From the NCBI GenBank assembly GCA_027316975.1, contig DAHVFL010000006.1:1-28021 (forward strand): DNA of 28,021 nucleotides, written 5' to 3'. Position 1 is the first letter of the stretch, and the number at the start of each line of letters is the position of its first letter. This document shows positions 14,818 through 22,070 of the stretch, in pieces. A program made the translations under genes and the position numbers. Origin of the DNA: Chloroflexota bacterium (lineage in GTDB: Bacteria > Chloroflexota > Ktedonobacteria > Ktedonobacterales > Ktedonobacteraceae). The notes below the pieces were generated by a model, which was not told where the DNA came from, ran no database searches, and saw only the letters and a program-made list of their open reading frames with translations.

Positions 14818-15222
14818 CTACCTCTGAGACCTGCCACCCAGGGGGAAGCGGTCCCAGGGGTTTTCGTTGGCCGTAATGCGGTACCCATCGGGGTCGGCAA
14901 AGACGAAGGTGCGCCCAAATGGACCGTCGTAGGGCGGCGTGATGATGGTGGCTCCAGCCGCGTCCAATGTGGCATGCATCTCATTGACATGATCGCAGTC
15001 GATCCAGAGCGTCATACCCCGTCCTGGCTGCTGAGCATTATCCATGTCCACTTTTGCTTCGCGAAGAGCAAAGGGGATCGAGTTGGTATCGAAGAGGATA
15101 AAATCGGGAGCGCTGAAGCGCGTATCTTCTGTCAAGCCCAACGTCTCTATATAGAACGCGCGCGAGACGGAGAGGTCACGTACCTGCAAGCTGATAAAAT
15201 CGGGTCCGAGAAGTTTTGCCAT
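14818..15222 (-). CDS. VOC-family (glyoxalase/bleomycin-resistance fold) protein
   Basis: 134 residues with two beta-alpha-beta-beta-beta modules: PDFISLQVRDLSVSRAFYIETLGL, and GMTLWIDCDHVNEMHATLDAAGA followed by FGRTFVFADPDGYRITANENPW. At the position of the usual first metal ligand the His is replaced (ISLQV), so metal-dependent catalysis is doubtful and ligand binding or another reaction is as likely. ATG 15222 has GGAAGG six bases upstream and is preferred over the ATG at 15240. The gene stands alone between two palindromic elements, 212 bases after the oxidase gene and convergent with it. The remnant at 13126 is from another VOC gene of a different start sequence. Confidence 0.85.
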   Translation of the reverse strand: MAKLLGPDFISLQVRDLSVSRAFYIETLGLTEDTRFSAPDFILFDTNSIPFALREAKVDMDNAQQPGRGMTLWIDCDHVNEMHATLDAAGATIITPPYDGPFGRTFVFADPDGYRITANENPWDRFPLGGRSQR

Positions 15223-15262
15223 AGTAAACCTTCCTTTCAACTCTGAGGAGCTGCCTTAGGGC

Positions 15263-15343
15263 ACTCACGGAAATAACATGACCGCTTTTGCATCTGCTAG
15301 GCATACTAGAGCGAACTTTACTGGTCATCTTATTAGCGTGAGT
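15263..15343. repeat. Imperfect 21-bp inverted repeat
   Basis: 15263-15283 pairs with 15323-15343 at 18 of 21 positions (core ACTCACG ... ATGACC), with weaker similarity extending outward on both sides. It occupies the space between the VOC gene and the dehydratase stop and is not related to the other families. Confidence 0.75.
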
Positions 15344-15450
15344 CTCCTTAGTGACGGCGCTCCATTTCTGTCATACTCACAGTCTACCCGATGCAAGTGA
15401 CACCAGTATGTCAGTAGCTCAACGACTTTTTGGACGAGCCAGGCATCTCC

Positions 15451-16392
15451 TCACTGTATCCCGTCGCTTCCCGCCCCGCATACCAGCGCGCACACCTTCT
15501 CCGACTGTTCGGGAGATACTTTGCCGAACAAAAGCGCGGCAACGGCTGCCGCTCCACTCAATTCGGCTGCCACGCCCATCTCACTCCATAGCCAGTGCGC
15601 CGCCTCGCGCATCTCCTCGTCCGTCACCAGCACGATCTCATCCACATGCTGTTGGATGATCTCCAGGTTGAGAGCAGAGCTGCGGCGAGGAGCCAGGGTC
15701 CCGGCTGTCGTCGTAATCTGTGACAATTCCACAATTTTGCCCGCTCGCACGCTTTCATAGAGTGTAGGCGCGCCAACGGGTTCAACCCCGATGATCTTCG
15801 TACCTGGTTTTAGACTGCGTACCGCGCTACTCATTCCTGCGATCAGACCACCACCCCCGATAGCTACCAGCAGCGTATCGATGTCCGGCGCATCTTCCAG
15901 AATTTCGGGGCCTAGCGTTCCCTGCCCGGCAATCACGGCCGGGTCGGCGAAAGGATGGATATAGTTCAAGCCTTGCTGTTCGGATGCTAGCAAAGCCGCC
16001 CGGTTCGCCTCGTCCCACACAGCCCCATCGAAGATCACCTGCGCTCCCCAGCTTTCCAGAAAACGCGCCTTCGCCAGAGGTGTACTCTGCGGCAGGTAAA
16101 TGGTCACAGGCACCTTCGCAATCCACCCGGCATAGGCGACTCCCAATCCATGATTGCCACCGGATGCGGTGACAAGCCCACGCTCGAGCTGTTCCGGGGG
16201 AATGCTAAGCAGTTTGTTTACCGCGCCTCGCGCCTTGAAAGACCCGCAAATCTGCAAGCACTCGAGTTTGAGATACAGTGTTTCGGCCTGGCATATGGGT
16301 TGCTTGACGGGCTTCGCCTCTATCAGTGGCGTGTGCCGGATGTAGCTGTTAATACGAGACTGTGCCGCCTGGATGTCTTGTAAGTCGATCAC
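15451..16392 (-). CDS. Threonine/serine dehydratase-like PLP enzyme (fold type II)
   Basis: 313 residues of the tryptophan-synthase-beta family. The PLP lysine Lys53 lies in GSFKARGA, the substrate loop is ASGGNHG (76-82), and a glycine-rich phosphate loop is GGGGLIAG. It should deaminate threonine or serine to a 2-oxo acid, ammonia and water. It lacks the C-terminal ACT regulatory domain of biosynthetic IlvA and is near the length of catabolic or serine racemase-type enzymes. The start is GTG at 16392, with a modest AAGGGTG upstream. No amino acid pathway genes adjoin it. Racemase activity cannot be excluded. Confidence 0.88.
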   Translation of the reverse strand: MIDLQDIQAAQSRINSYIRHTPLIEAKPVKQPICQAETLYLKLECLQICGSFKARGAVNKLLSIPPEQLERGLVTASGGNHGLGVAYAGWIAKVPVTIYLPQSTPLAKARFLESWGAQVIFDGAVWDEANRAALLASEQQGLNYIHPFADPAVIAGQGTLGPEILEDAPDIDTLLVAIGGGGLIAGMSSAVRSLKPGTKIIGVEPVGAPTLYESVRAGKIVELSQITTTAGTLAPRRSSALNLEIIQQHVDEIVLVTDEEMREAAHWLWSEMGVAAELSGAAAVAALLFGKVSPEQSEKVCALVCGAGSDGIQ

Positions 16393-16476
16393 TGATTTTC
16401 ACCCTTTGTATGTAATATAAGTTCCAAACCCGGTGACCACGCCTGAAACCCAGGTTCCGTCCTTCCGGGTTATTTG

Positions 16477-16529
16477 TAGAGACGCGATGTATCGCGTCCG
16501 CTCACGTCGGCACTCACCCAACGCCGACG
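16477..16529. repeat. GTAG-type hairpin plus second hairpin
   Basis: GTAGA is followed by a perfect stem GACGCGAT-GT-ATCGCGTC (16481-16498), then CGTCGGC (16505-16511) pairs with GCCGACG (16523-16529). It belongs to the widespread GTAG-starting hairpin repeats of bacterial intergenic DNA. Confidence 0.8.
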
Positions 16530-16541
16530 CGATGATGAAGT

Positions 16542-16697
16542 GTTACAAAAGAATGAGGGTATCGCTCCCACCCTGTCATCCTGAGCGCAGCGAAGGATCT
16601 CCGCAGACCGATACACAGCGGCGGAGATCCTTCGCTGCGCTCAGGATGACAGGCCCTTCGCTTCGCTCCTCCTACGCTTCCCCGCTTCTTTTGTGAC
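16542..16697. repeat. REPIN-like inverted repeat with imperfect outer arms
   Basis: Perfect 33-bp arms 16572-16604 and 16621-16653 (16-base spacer), C-G variant. Outer arms 16542-16553 and 16686-16697 pair at 11 of 12 positions. Confidence 0.9.
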
Positions 16698-16732
16698 ATC
16701 TCATAATCCATCGAGAAAATCCTTTCATTTTT

Positions 16733-16921
16733 TCAGCGTCGGGAATAGTAAATGTATGGTAATTTTAGCATACGTCTGAAAGAATAAACTCCTGGTTCCA
16801 GATGTGGTTCGCGCTGGCTATCGGCCAGGGCAAAGGGCGTCACCTGGCCTTCAAGATGCTGAACCGGTAAGTTTTGTAAAGTTAGACAACTATTAGGCGC
16901 AAGCGAGCAGTTACTCATCAT
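16733..16921 (-). CDS. Possible small hypothetical protein
   Basis: 62 codons starting at tandem ATGs that overlap the end of the upstream 82-codon frame (ATGATGAGTAA), which would allow coupled translation. No signal, membrane segment or family is seen. It may be real or a fortuitous frame; the overlap is the only support. Confidence 0.3.
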   Translation of the reverse strand: MMSNCSLAPNSCLTLQNLPVQHLEGQVTPFALADSQREPHLEPGVYSFRRMLKLPYIYYSRR

Positions 16922-17159
16922 CTCGCTCGCTTGCTCTCGCCTCTAAACTTCCAGGTAGCACGCGCCTGTTCACAGTGAACCCTTGCGCGAAGTGTACCAG
17001 CTTAGCATTTGTGGGAAGCATTCGATCGCATCGTAATGCCCATCGATGCGCCTCTATCCATGCCTCCTGTTCATCTTCCGCATAGAGCGGTACAAGCATA
17101 CTTCCCCTTATTTCCTCATATGGAACGTCTAACATCCACAAGGTTTTTGCCGTCTTCAT
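16911..17159 (-). CDS. Small hypothetical protein divergent from the XRE regulator
   Basis: 82 residues, acidic in the middle (PLYAEDEQEAWIEAHRWALRCD) and charged at the C terminus. No signal peptide or membrane helix. The AEDEQEAW-x(3)-HRWA region could form a helix in a small alpha/beta protein, but I recognise no family. It is divergent from the XRE gene across a 132-base control region with a duplicated operator-like sequence, so it is probably regulated by it. AGAGGA lies ten bases before ATG 17159. Confidence 0.6.
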   Translation of the reverse strand: MKTAKTLWMLDVPYEEIRGSMLVPLYAEDEQEAWIEAHRWALRCDRMLPTNAKLVHFAQGFTVNRRVLPGSLEARASERDDE

Positions 17160-17198
17160 CCTTCATGTATCCTCTCTCTGTTCCGATATTGCATTCTA

Positions 17199-17262
17199 AA
17201 TACGTACTTAGAAATATATACCCAGCATGATACTTCTGTCAATACGTACTTACTGGTACAAT
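17199..17262. promoter_or_regulatory. Divergent control region with duplicated 12-bp site
   Basis: AATACGTACTTA occurs at 17199-17210 and again at 17241-17252, 42 bases apart (four helical turns). An extended -10, TGG-TACAAT (17254-17262), overlaps the end of the second copy and points toward the XRE gene. The layout suggests autorepression. Confidence 0.65.
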
Positions 17263-17291
17263 CCATGCACTACTATGCAATGAGAGAGCCA

Positions 17292-17498
17292 ATGATACGC
17301 TTGCGGGTGAAAGAGGTCGCTCAAGAAAAGGGGTTCAGCCTGGGCAAATTGTCGCGTGCCTCTGATGTGGCTTATAATACTGTGAAAGCCATTTATCGAA
17401 ATCCCTACAAAGAAGTCACCACGACAACGCTGAATAAGCTAGCGGCGGCATTAGGTGTGCCTGCCTCCGAACTGATTGAAGATGAGCCTGATGCATAG
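17292..17498 (+). CDS. Cro/C1-type (XRE) HTH regulator
   Basis: 68 residues consisting almost only of a helix-turn-helix domain: IRLRVKEVAQEKGFSLGKLSRASDVAYNTVKAIYRNP, then TTTLNKLAAALGVPASELIED. It is a minimal DNA-binding protein of the HTH_26/XRE kind. The extended -10 predicts a transcript start near 17269, which argues against the ATG at 17265. ATG 17292 has GAGAG five bases upstream; ATG 17280 is an alternative without a ribosome binding site. It probably binds the duplicated site in its own promoter region. Confidence 0.85.
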   Translation: MIRLRVKEVAQEKGFSLGKLSRASDVAYNTVKAIYRNPYKEVTTTTLNKLAAALGVPASELIEDEPDA

Positions 17499-17582
17499 AC
17501 GTTACCATCTCCAGTTTGCATCACTAACCATTGCCAGCAATCATTCACACTCCTGAACTATGCAGTGTAGCGGAGAACGTGT

Positions 17583-17613
17583 AGGGTAGGGGCTGTAGCT
17601 CTGCCCCTGCCCT
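17583..17613. repeat. GTAG-type hairpin
   Basis: AGGGTAGGGGC (17583-17593) pairs with GCCCCTGCCCT (17603-17613), ten Watson-Crick pairs and one G-T. It follows the XRE gene and may also stop its transcription. Confidence 0.65.
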
Positions 17614-17675
17614 GGTCACTTGTGCAGAAAGATGACGACCGCAAGCGAAAAACGCTATGAAACTTGTGAGAAGTG

Positions 17676-17684
17676 TGCTATAAT
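17676..17684 (+). promoter_or_regulatory. miaB promoter (extended -10)
   Basis: TGC-TATAAT, an extended -10 with perfect hexamer, about 95 bases before the miaB start. No convincing -35, as is normal for extended -10 promoters. Confidence 0.65.
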
Positions 17685-17776
17685 GCCGTCCTTAGAACGG
17701 GTAATCCTTTGTACACCAATCAGCATAGCTCATAGACGACATTCTTTCACCGAAAAGGCTTTAGGAAGGCGACGCG

Positions 17777-19282
17777 ATGACCACAGCGACTACCAGCATT
17801 GCGCGAGGGAAGTATCATATCTGGACCGTGGGGTGCCAGATGAACCAGGCCGACTCGCAGCGTATTCAGACGCTCCTCGACGAAATGGGCTGGGAAGAGG
17901 CCGATATGGAGCAGGCCAACCTGGTCATCCTCAATACGTGCAGCGTGCGCAAAGCGCCGGAGGAAAAGGCGCACAACCAGCTTGCTATGCTGAAACACGC
18001 CAAAGCGAAACGCAGCGATTTGCTGGTCGCTCTCATGGGCTGCATGATCGGTAGTCAGAAGACCATCGACGAGTTGAGCAAACGCTACCCGCATATCGAC
18101 CTCTTCATGAAGGTCGAACAGGCCGACATCCTGCCGCGCTTCCTGGAAGAACGCTGGACGCCCATCTCTGGTGCGGGCTGTCTCGATATCGAATTTATGC
18201 CGCCCGACGAACCCTTACCGGTTGAACCTATCGAGCATATCCTGCCCACCTTCGCCACCTCTACTAATACTACCGGCAAACGTACCGTGCTGCCTATGGC
18301 GATCACGCCTAAAATGGGCGAGCGCACCGCTCACTATCCCACAAAAATCGAACCGGCGCAGGCCAGCCCTACCGCGTGGTTGCCCGTCGTGCTGGGATGT
18401 AACAAGGTTTGCACTTATTGTATCGTACCCTATCGCCGGGGCCGCGAGCGCAGTCGCCCGGTCGATGAACTGGTCACGGAAGCCGCCGCGCTGGTGGGCA
18501 AAGGCGCGAAAGAACTGACGCTGCTGGGCCAGACCGTTGAGGCCTACGGGCTGGATTTGCCGGGCAAGCCCGACCTTGCCGAATTGATGGCGCACCTCAG
18601 CGAAATCGACGGGTTGGAGCGTATCCGCTTCATGACTTCGTACCCGCGCCATATGAACGACAGCATGATAAAGCGCATGGCCACGCTGCCCAAAGTGTGC
18701 GAACACGTCAATATTCCCGTGCAGGCAGGCGATGACGAACTGCTGCGGCGCATGAAACGCGGCTACACACTGGAGGAGTATCGCGACCGCATTACGCGCC
18801 TGCGCGCACTGTGGCCCGGCGTCTCGCTTTCCACCGACATTATCGTGGGCTTCTGCGGCGAGACAGAGGAAGAGTTCCAGCACACGCTCGACCTGCTCGA
18901 AGAGATCCGCTTTGACGTAGTGCATGTGGCCGCCTATTCCGTGCGCCCCGGCACCGTAGCGGCGCGTTGGGAAGACGATATACCCCTGGTGGAGAAGAAA
19001 CGCCGCCTCCACGCCGTAGAAGAGGTGCAGGCGCGTATCGCCTTTGAATTGAACCAGCCGTTGCTGGGCAGCGTGGAAGAAGTGCTGGTCGAAGAGGCTA
19101 ATGATGCGCACGGTCGGCGGCAGTGGAAGGGGCGCAACCGCACCAACAAGCTGGTATACTTCCCGCAGTCTACCGCAGAGAGCGAAGTGGTGGGGCGTCC
19201 CATCCAGCCCGGCGACCTGGTAAAGGTACAGATCGAACGCGCCACATCCTGGTCATTGCAGGGTTGCGCGATTGCGTTATAA
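17777..19282 (+). CDS. miaB: tRNA-2-methylthio-N6-dimethylallyladenosine synthase
   Basis: 501-residue radical SAM methylthiotransferase that converts i6A37 of tRNA to ms2i6A37. The N-terminal MTTase domain has the three cluster Cys residues C20, C55 and C89; the radical SAM cluster motif is C208-NKV-C212-TY-C215; a C-terminal TRAM domain (about 425-500) binds tRNA. GGAAGG lies seven bases before ATG 17777. It is longer than the usual 440-470 residues because of an extra Pro/Thr-rich linker at about 128-200 between the two catalytic domains. The TPR gene follows 47 bases later with its own promoter overlapping the 3' end. Confidence 0.95.
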   Translation: MTTATTSIARGKYHIWTVGCQMNQADSQRIQTLLDEMGWEEADMEQANLVILNTCSVRKAPEEKAHNQLAMLKHAKAKRSDLLVALMGCMIGSQKTIDELSKRYPHIDLFMKVEQADILPRFLEERWTPISGAGCLDIEFMPPDEPLPVEPIEHILPTFATSTNTTGKRTVLPMAITPKMGERTAHYPTKIEPAQASPTAWLPVVLGCNKVCTYCIVPYRRGRERSRPVDELVTEAAALVGKGAKELTLLGQTVEAYGLDLPGKPDLAELMAHLSEIDGLERIRFMTSYPRHMNDSMIKRMATLPKVCEHVNIPVQAGDDELLRRMKRGYTLEEYRDRITRLRALWPGVSLSTDIIVGFCGETEEEFQHTLDLLEEIRFDVVHVAAYSVRPGTVAARWEDDIPLVEKKRRLHAVEEVQARIAFELNQPLLGSVEEVLVEEANDAHGRRQWKGRNRTNKLVYFPQSTAESEVVGRPIQPGDLVKVQIERATSWSLQGCAIAL

Positions 19283-19283
19283 T
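19256..19283 (+). promoter_or_regulatory. Promoter for the TPR gene at the end of miaB
   Basis: TTGCAG (19256-19261), a 16-base spacer, and TATAAT (19278-19283) that overlaps the miaB stop codon. Same -35 sequence as the DUF2236 gene promoter. Confidence 0.6.
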
Positions 19284-19329
19284 ATGCACACATTCTTGAT
19301 ACATCCCAGTGGGATAGAGGAGGAGCTAC

Positions 19330-20145
19330 ATGACACAGACCCAATCGGCTGAAGAAAAGGCCCGATTGAAAAAGCAATGGACGGACCTTGCTATTCAGCA
19401 GGCGCAGGAAGGCCAGTGGGAAGACGCAGTCGTCACCAACAAGAACATCTTGAACCTTTTCCCCTTTGAACCGGATGCGTACAATCGCCTGGGAAAGGCC
19501 CATAGCGAGCTGGGGCATTTTGCCGAGGCGCGCCAGGCCTATTCGCAGACGTTGAAATATAGCCCGAAAAACACCATCGCGAAAAAGAACCTGGAACGGC
19601 TCGCGCAGCTTCAGGAAGAACCCGCGCACCTGCATACAGGAGCCGAGCGCATCGATCCGCGCCTCTTCATTGAAGAAACGGGCAAGACCGGTTTAACCGA
19701 CCTGATCAATATCGCCTCGGGTACGGCGCTTGCGAAAGTAGGCGTGGGCGACCGCGTACAATTGTACGTCACCGGCCATACGCTGCTGGTGCGCAACGCC
19801 GCTGGAGAGGATATCGGACAGGTGGAGCTGCGCCTGGCGAATCGCTTGATTAACTTCATGGAGGGTGGCAACCGGTACGCTGCCGCTATCCTGGTGATGG
19901 AAAACGGGCAGGTGCGGCTGATGATCCGCGAAGAGTACCAGCATCCGAGCATGTTTGGCAAGGTGAGCTTCCCATCTCAGGGCGGCGGCGATGTCATTCG
20001 CGCTTACACCAAAGACAGCATGTTGCGTTATGACCGCGATGATGATGACGATATCACCAGCGATGATGAATACTTTGATGGAGGCGACGAACCTGAAGAA
20101 CTGACCGAAATCGAATTTGAAGGCGGTATGGAGAGCGAAGAATAA
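19330..20145 (+). CDS. TPR-repeat protein with acidic C terminus
   Basis: 271 residues. Two tetratricopeptide repeats (about 17-84; WEDAVVTNKNILNLFPFEPDAYNRLGKAHSELGHFAEARQAYSQTLKYSP) are followed by a beta-rich module (about 100-215) and a very acidic tail (DDDDDITSDDEYFDGGDEPEEL...). TPRs mediate protein contacts; the middle domain (VGDRVQLYVTGHTLLVRNAAGEDIGQVE) is not a family I can name. AGGAGG-like GAGGAGG lies just before ATG 19330. The neighbour 40 bases downstream encodes a strongly basic peptide, an attractive charge partner, but interaction is speculation. Confidence 0.8.
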   Translation: MTQTQSAEEKARLKKQWTDLAIQQAQEGQWEDAVVTNKNILNLFPFEPDAYNRLGKAHSELGHFAEARQAYSQTLKYSPKNTIAKKNLERLAQLQEEPAHLHTGAERIDPRLFIEETGKTGLTDLINIASGTALAKVGVGDRVQLYVTGHTLLVRNAAGEDIGQVELRLANRLINFMEGGNRYAAAILVMENGQVRLMIREEYQHPSMFGKVSFPSQGGGDVIRAYTKDSMLRYDRDDDDDITSDDEYFDGGDEPEELTEIEFEGGMESEE

Positions 20146-20185
20146 TGTCCCTGTACGATAGAATGTATATGAAAGGAAATCTGGC

Positions 20186-20308
20186 ATGAACAAAACAAAA
20201 CGAGTCGCGAACCGCAAACATCGTATCAAGGCTAAGAAGTACGAGTTGAAGCGCAAAGCGGCCCAGAAAGCCAGCGGCGTTCCAGCCACATCGACAGCGC
20301 GGCGATAA
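20186..20308 (+). CDS. Very basic 40-residue protein (ribosome- or nucleic-acid-binding-like)
   Basis: ATG 20186 with GAAAGGA upstream; 40 codons ending in TAA at 20306-20308. The sequence MNKTKRVANRKHRIKAKKYE... has about 16 Lys/Arg in the first 30 residues, like very small ribosomal proteins or ribosome-associated peptides. It is not a family I can name with confidence. The stop codon lies in the loop of the intrinsic terminator, so gene and terminator are one unit. It is probably co-transcribed with the TPR gene. Confidence 0.75.
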   Translation: MNKTKRVANRKHRIKAKKYELKRKAAQKASGVPATSTARR

Positions 20309-20328
20309 ACGCCGCGCTTTCCCTTTTT
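20296..20328 (+). terminator. Intrinsic terminator overlapping the stop codon of the basic peptide gene
   Basis: Stem AGCGCGGCG (20296-20304) with CGCCGCGCT (20310-20318), loop ATAAA containing the stop codon, then a TTCCCTTTTTT tract. Nine perfect GC-rich pairs and a real T-run. Confidence 0.92.
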
Positions 20329-20344
20329 TGATAAGATGTAGACC

Positions 20345-21967
20345 ATGAGCACTGCTCCTTCTCCACTTTCGTCGGCGTCGGTCCGTCATATCCTGAGCCT
20401 GCTGGCTCCACAAGGGGCGCAACTGGTGGCGGGAACCGAGGGATTGCATCGCCGCGTAACATGGGCCTCCCGCATGCGCGCGCGCCTACCGGCCTTTGAA
20501 AGCGTGCGCGGAGGGGAGCTGGCCCTGCTTTCACTCTCACAGTTGCGCCGCCTGGATGAGACGCTGCCACATCTGCTGGACAGCCTCTATAAAGCAGGCG
20601 TAGCAGCCGTTGCGGTCTCCGCTCCTTCGCTCGAATCGCTCGAACAGGAAGCCATTTCCCTGGCGAACTCATTACGTTTCCCCTTATTTCTGCTTCCCGC
20701 CACAGTGATGCTTGAGGAAATTGAGCGCGAAGTGATTACCTTTGTGGTAGGATTTCGCGGCGAAAACGAGCGGAGAGCTACCGAAATTTCGCACCAATTG
20801 ATGCAATTGAGCGCGCATGGCGCGGGTATTCATGGCATCTGCGAACAGCTTTCACGCATCAGCGATAAGTGGATTGTGGTGCAGGACGCTGCTATGCGCA
20901 TTCGCTACCAGGCTGCGCCACCCGACTACCGGGCTTACTTACATGAACCCTTGAACGAAGAATCGCTCAGGCAGGTGGGTCTGGCGCGTAACATGATGCC
21001 CATTTCGGCGCGACATGACGTGGTTGGCTGGTTGTCGATGATCGGACACGAGGGCGAATTTGATTACCTCGAACGTCTCATTCTCGGACTTGTCGCGCCA
21101 ATCCTGGCCCTGGAGTTTGCGCGCGAACGCGAACGCAGCGAGGTGGAGAGTCGCTACCAGTCCGAAGCTCTCATGGATGTGCTTCGGGGAAACTACGCCC
21201 AGCCCGAAGAGATGATAGCGCGCGCGCGTCTCCTGGGCTACGATCTATCCTCTATGCAAGTCGTTGCAATCTTTGAGCTAGCGCCGGATGAACCCGATTT
21301 CGCGCAAAACGGCTTTCAGTCGCAGTGGCAAAGAAGATTGCGTGAAGAGGTATTACGCGCCTGTCCTGCCGCCTGGGTATCCAGCGAAGCGCGTCGCCTG
21401 ATCGCGCTGTTGCCGGTAGCGGGAACGGAGGATGATAAAGAACCGGTAGCTGAAAATGAACAGGCCACCCTGACACACCTGGAACGAGCGTTGGCGCGCG
21501 CGCAGCAGGGGCAAGGCGCATCAAACGCTTATTCCGGCGGTGTTGGCTATCTTTCCCGCACTATTACCTCTATTCCACAGTCCTATCAGCAGGCCGGGCA
21601 AGCGCTGGAAATCGGGCGGCGACTCTTCGGCAACGGGAAACTGCACTCGTTCGCGCAACTTGGCATCTACCGGCTGCTCTTTCACCTGCATGGACACCAT
21701 GAACTGGCGGATTTTTACGAAGAGACGCTCGGCCCTTTGCTCGATGCCGATACACGAAGCAGCATCGATCCAATTGGAACGCTTGAAAACTTCTTTCTCT
21801 ACAATGGCAATCTCAGCGAGACTGCCCGCGCTATGCACCTGCACCGCAATTCTCTGCTCTACCGTCTGGGTCGCATCGAAGAACTGCTGGGCCATGCGCT
21901 GGAAGACCCCGAATTGAGATTGTCTTTGCAAATCGCCCTCAAGATACGCCATGTATTAGAGAGGTGA
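20345..21967 (+). CDS. PucR-family transcriptional regulator
   Basis: 540 residues with the PucR architecture: an N-terminal purine-catabolism PucR domain (about 12-130), a GAF/GGDEF-like central part (about 150-420) and the C-terminal PucR-type HTH_30 (about 475-535; TLENFFLYNGNLSETARAMHLHRNSLLYRLGRIEEL). Such proteins regulate purine, amino acid or polyamine catabolism; the target here is unknown. No ribosome binding site is visible, but TGA-TAAGAT (20329-20337) is an extended -10 seven bases before ATG 20345, so the mRNA may be leaderless. It follows directly on the intrinsic terminator and precedes queD. Confidence 0.92.
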   Translation: MSTAPSPLSSASVRHILSLLAPQGAQLVAGTEGLHRRVTWASRMRARLPAFESVRGGELALLSLSQLRRLDETLPHLLDSLYKAGVAAVAVSAPSLESLEQEAISLANSLRFPLFLLPATVMLEEIEREVITFVVGFRGENERRATEISHQLMQLSAHGAGIHGICEQLSRISDKWIVVQDAAMRIRYQAAPPDYRAYLHEPLNEESLRQVGLARNMMPISARHDVVGWLSMIGHEGEFDYLERLILGLVAPILALEFARERERSEVESRYQSEALMDVLRGNYAQPEEMIARARLLGYDLSSMQVVAIFELAPDEPDFAQNGFQSQWQRRLREEVLRACPAAWVSSEARRLIALLPVAGTEDDKEPVAENEQATLTHLERALARAQQGQGASNAYSGGVGYLSRTITSIPQSYQQAGQALEIGRRLFGNGKLHSFAQLGIYRLLFHLHGHHELADFYEETLGPLLDADTRSSIDPIGTLENFFLYNGNLSETARAMHLHRNSLLYRLGRIEELLGHALEDPELRLSLQIALKIRHVLER

Positions 21968-22070
21968 TTGTTACCCTTTTCATCCCCATTTTTCCTGTGC
22001 GCGGCTGCATCGAGGTTCATATGATATAGTATGATGCGTAGAGGGCTTCACGAAGAGCAGGAGAATCGCT

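Larger units (their letters stand above)
16393..16732. other. Gene-free interval made largely of hairpin repeats
   Basis: No supported gene. It carries the GTAG-type hairpin pair (16477-16529) and a REPIN-like element (16542-16697). Frames that cross it read the repeat as peptide and should not be annotated. Confidence 0.8.

Noticed and set aside
17620..18054. 144-codon plus-strand frame overlapping the miaB start
   Set aside because: It overlaps miaB in a different frame and has no recognisable features; its start lies upstream of the miaB promoter.
18215..19111. Long minus-strand frame opposite miaB
   Set aside because: It is the antisense shadow of a well-supported radical SAM gene; its composition is unlike a folded protein and it has no ribosome binding site.
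19693..20352. Minus-strand frame opposite the TPR gene and basic peptide
   Set aside because: It would run through an intrinsic terminator and two supported genes; its hydrophobic look comes from the acidic codons on the other strand.
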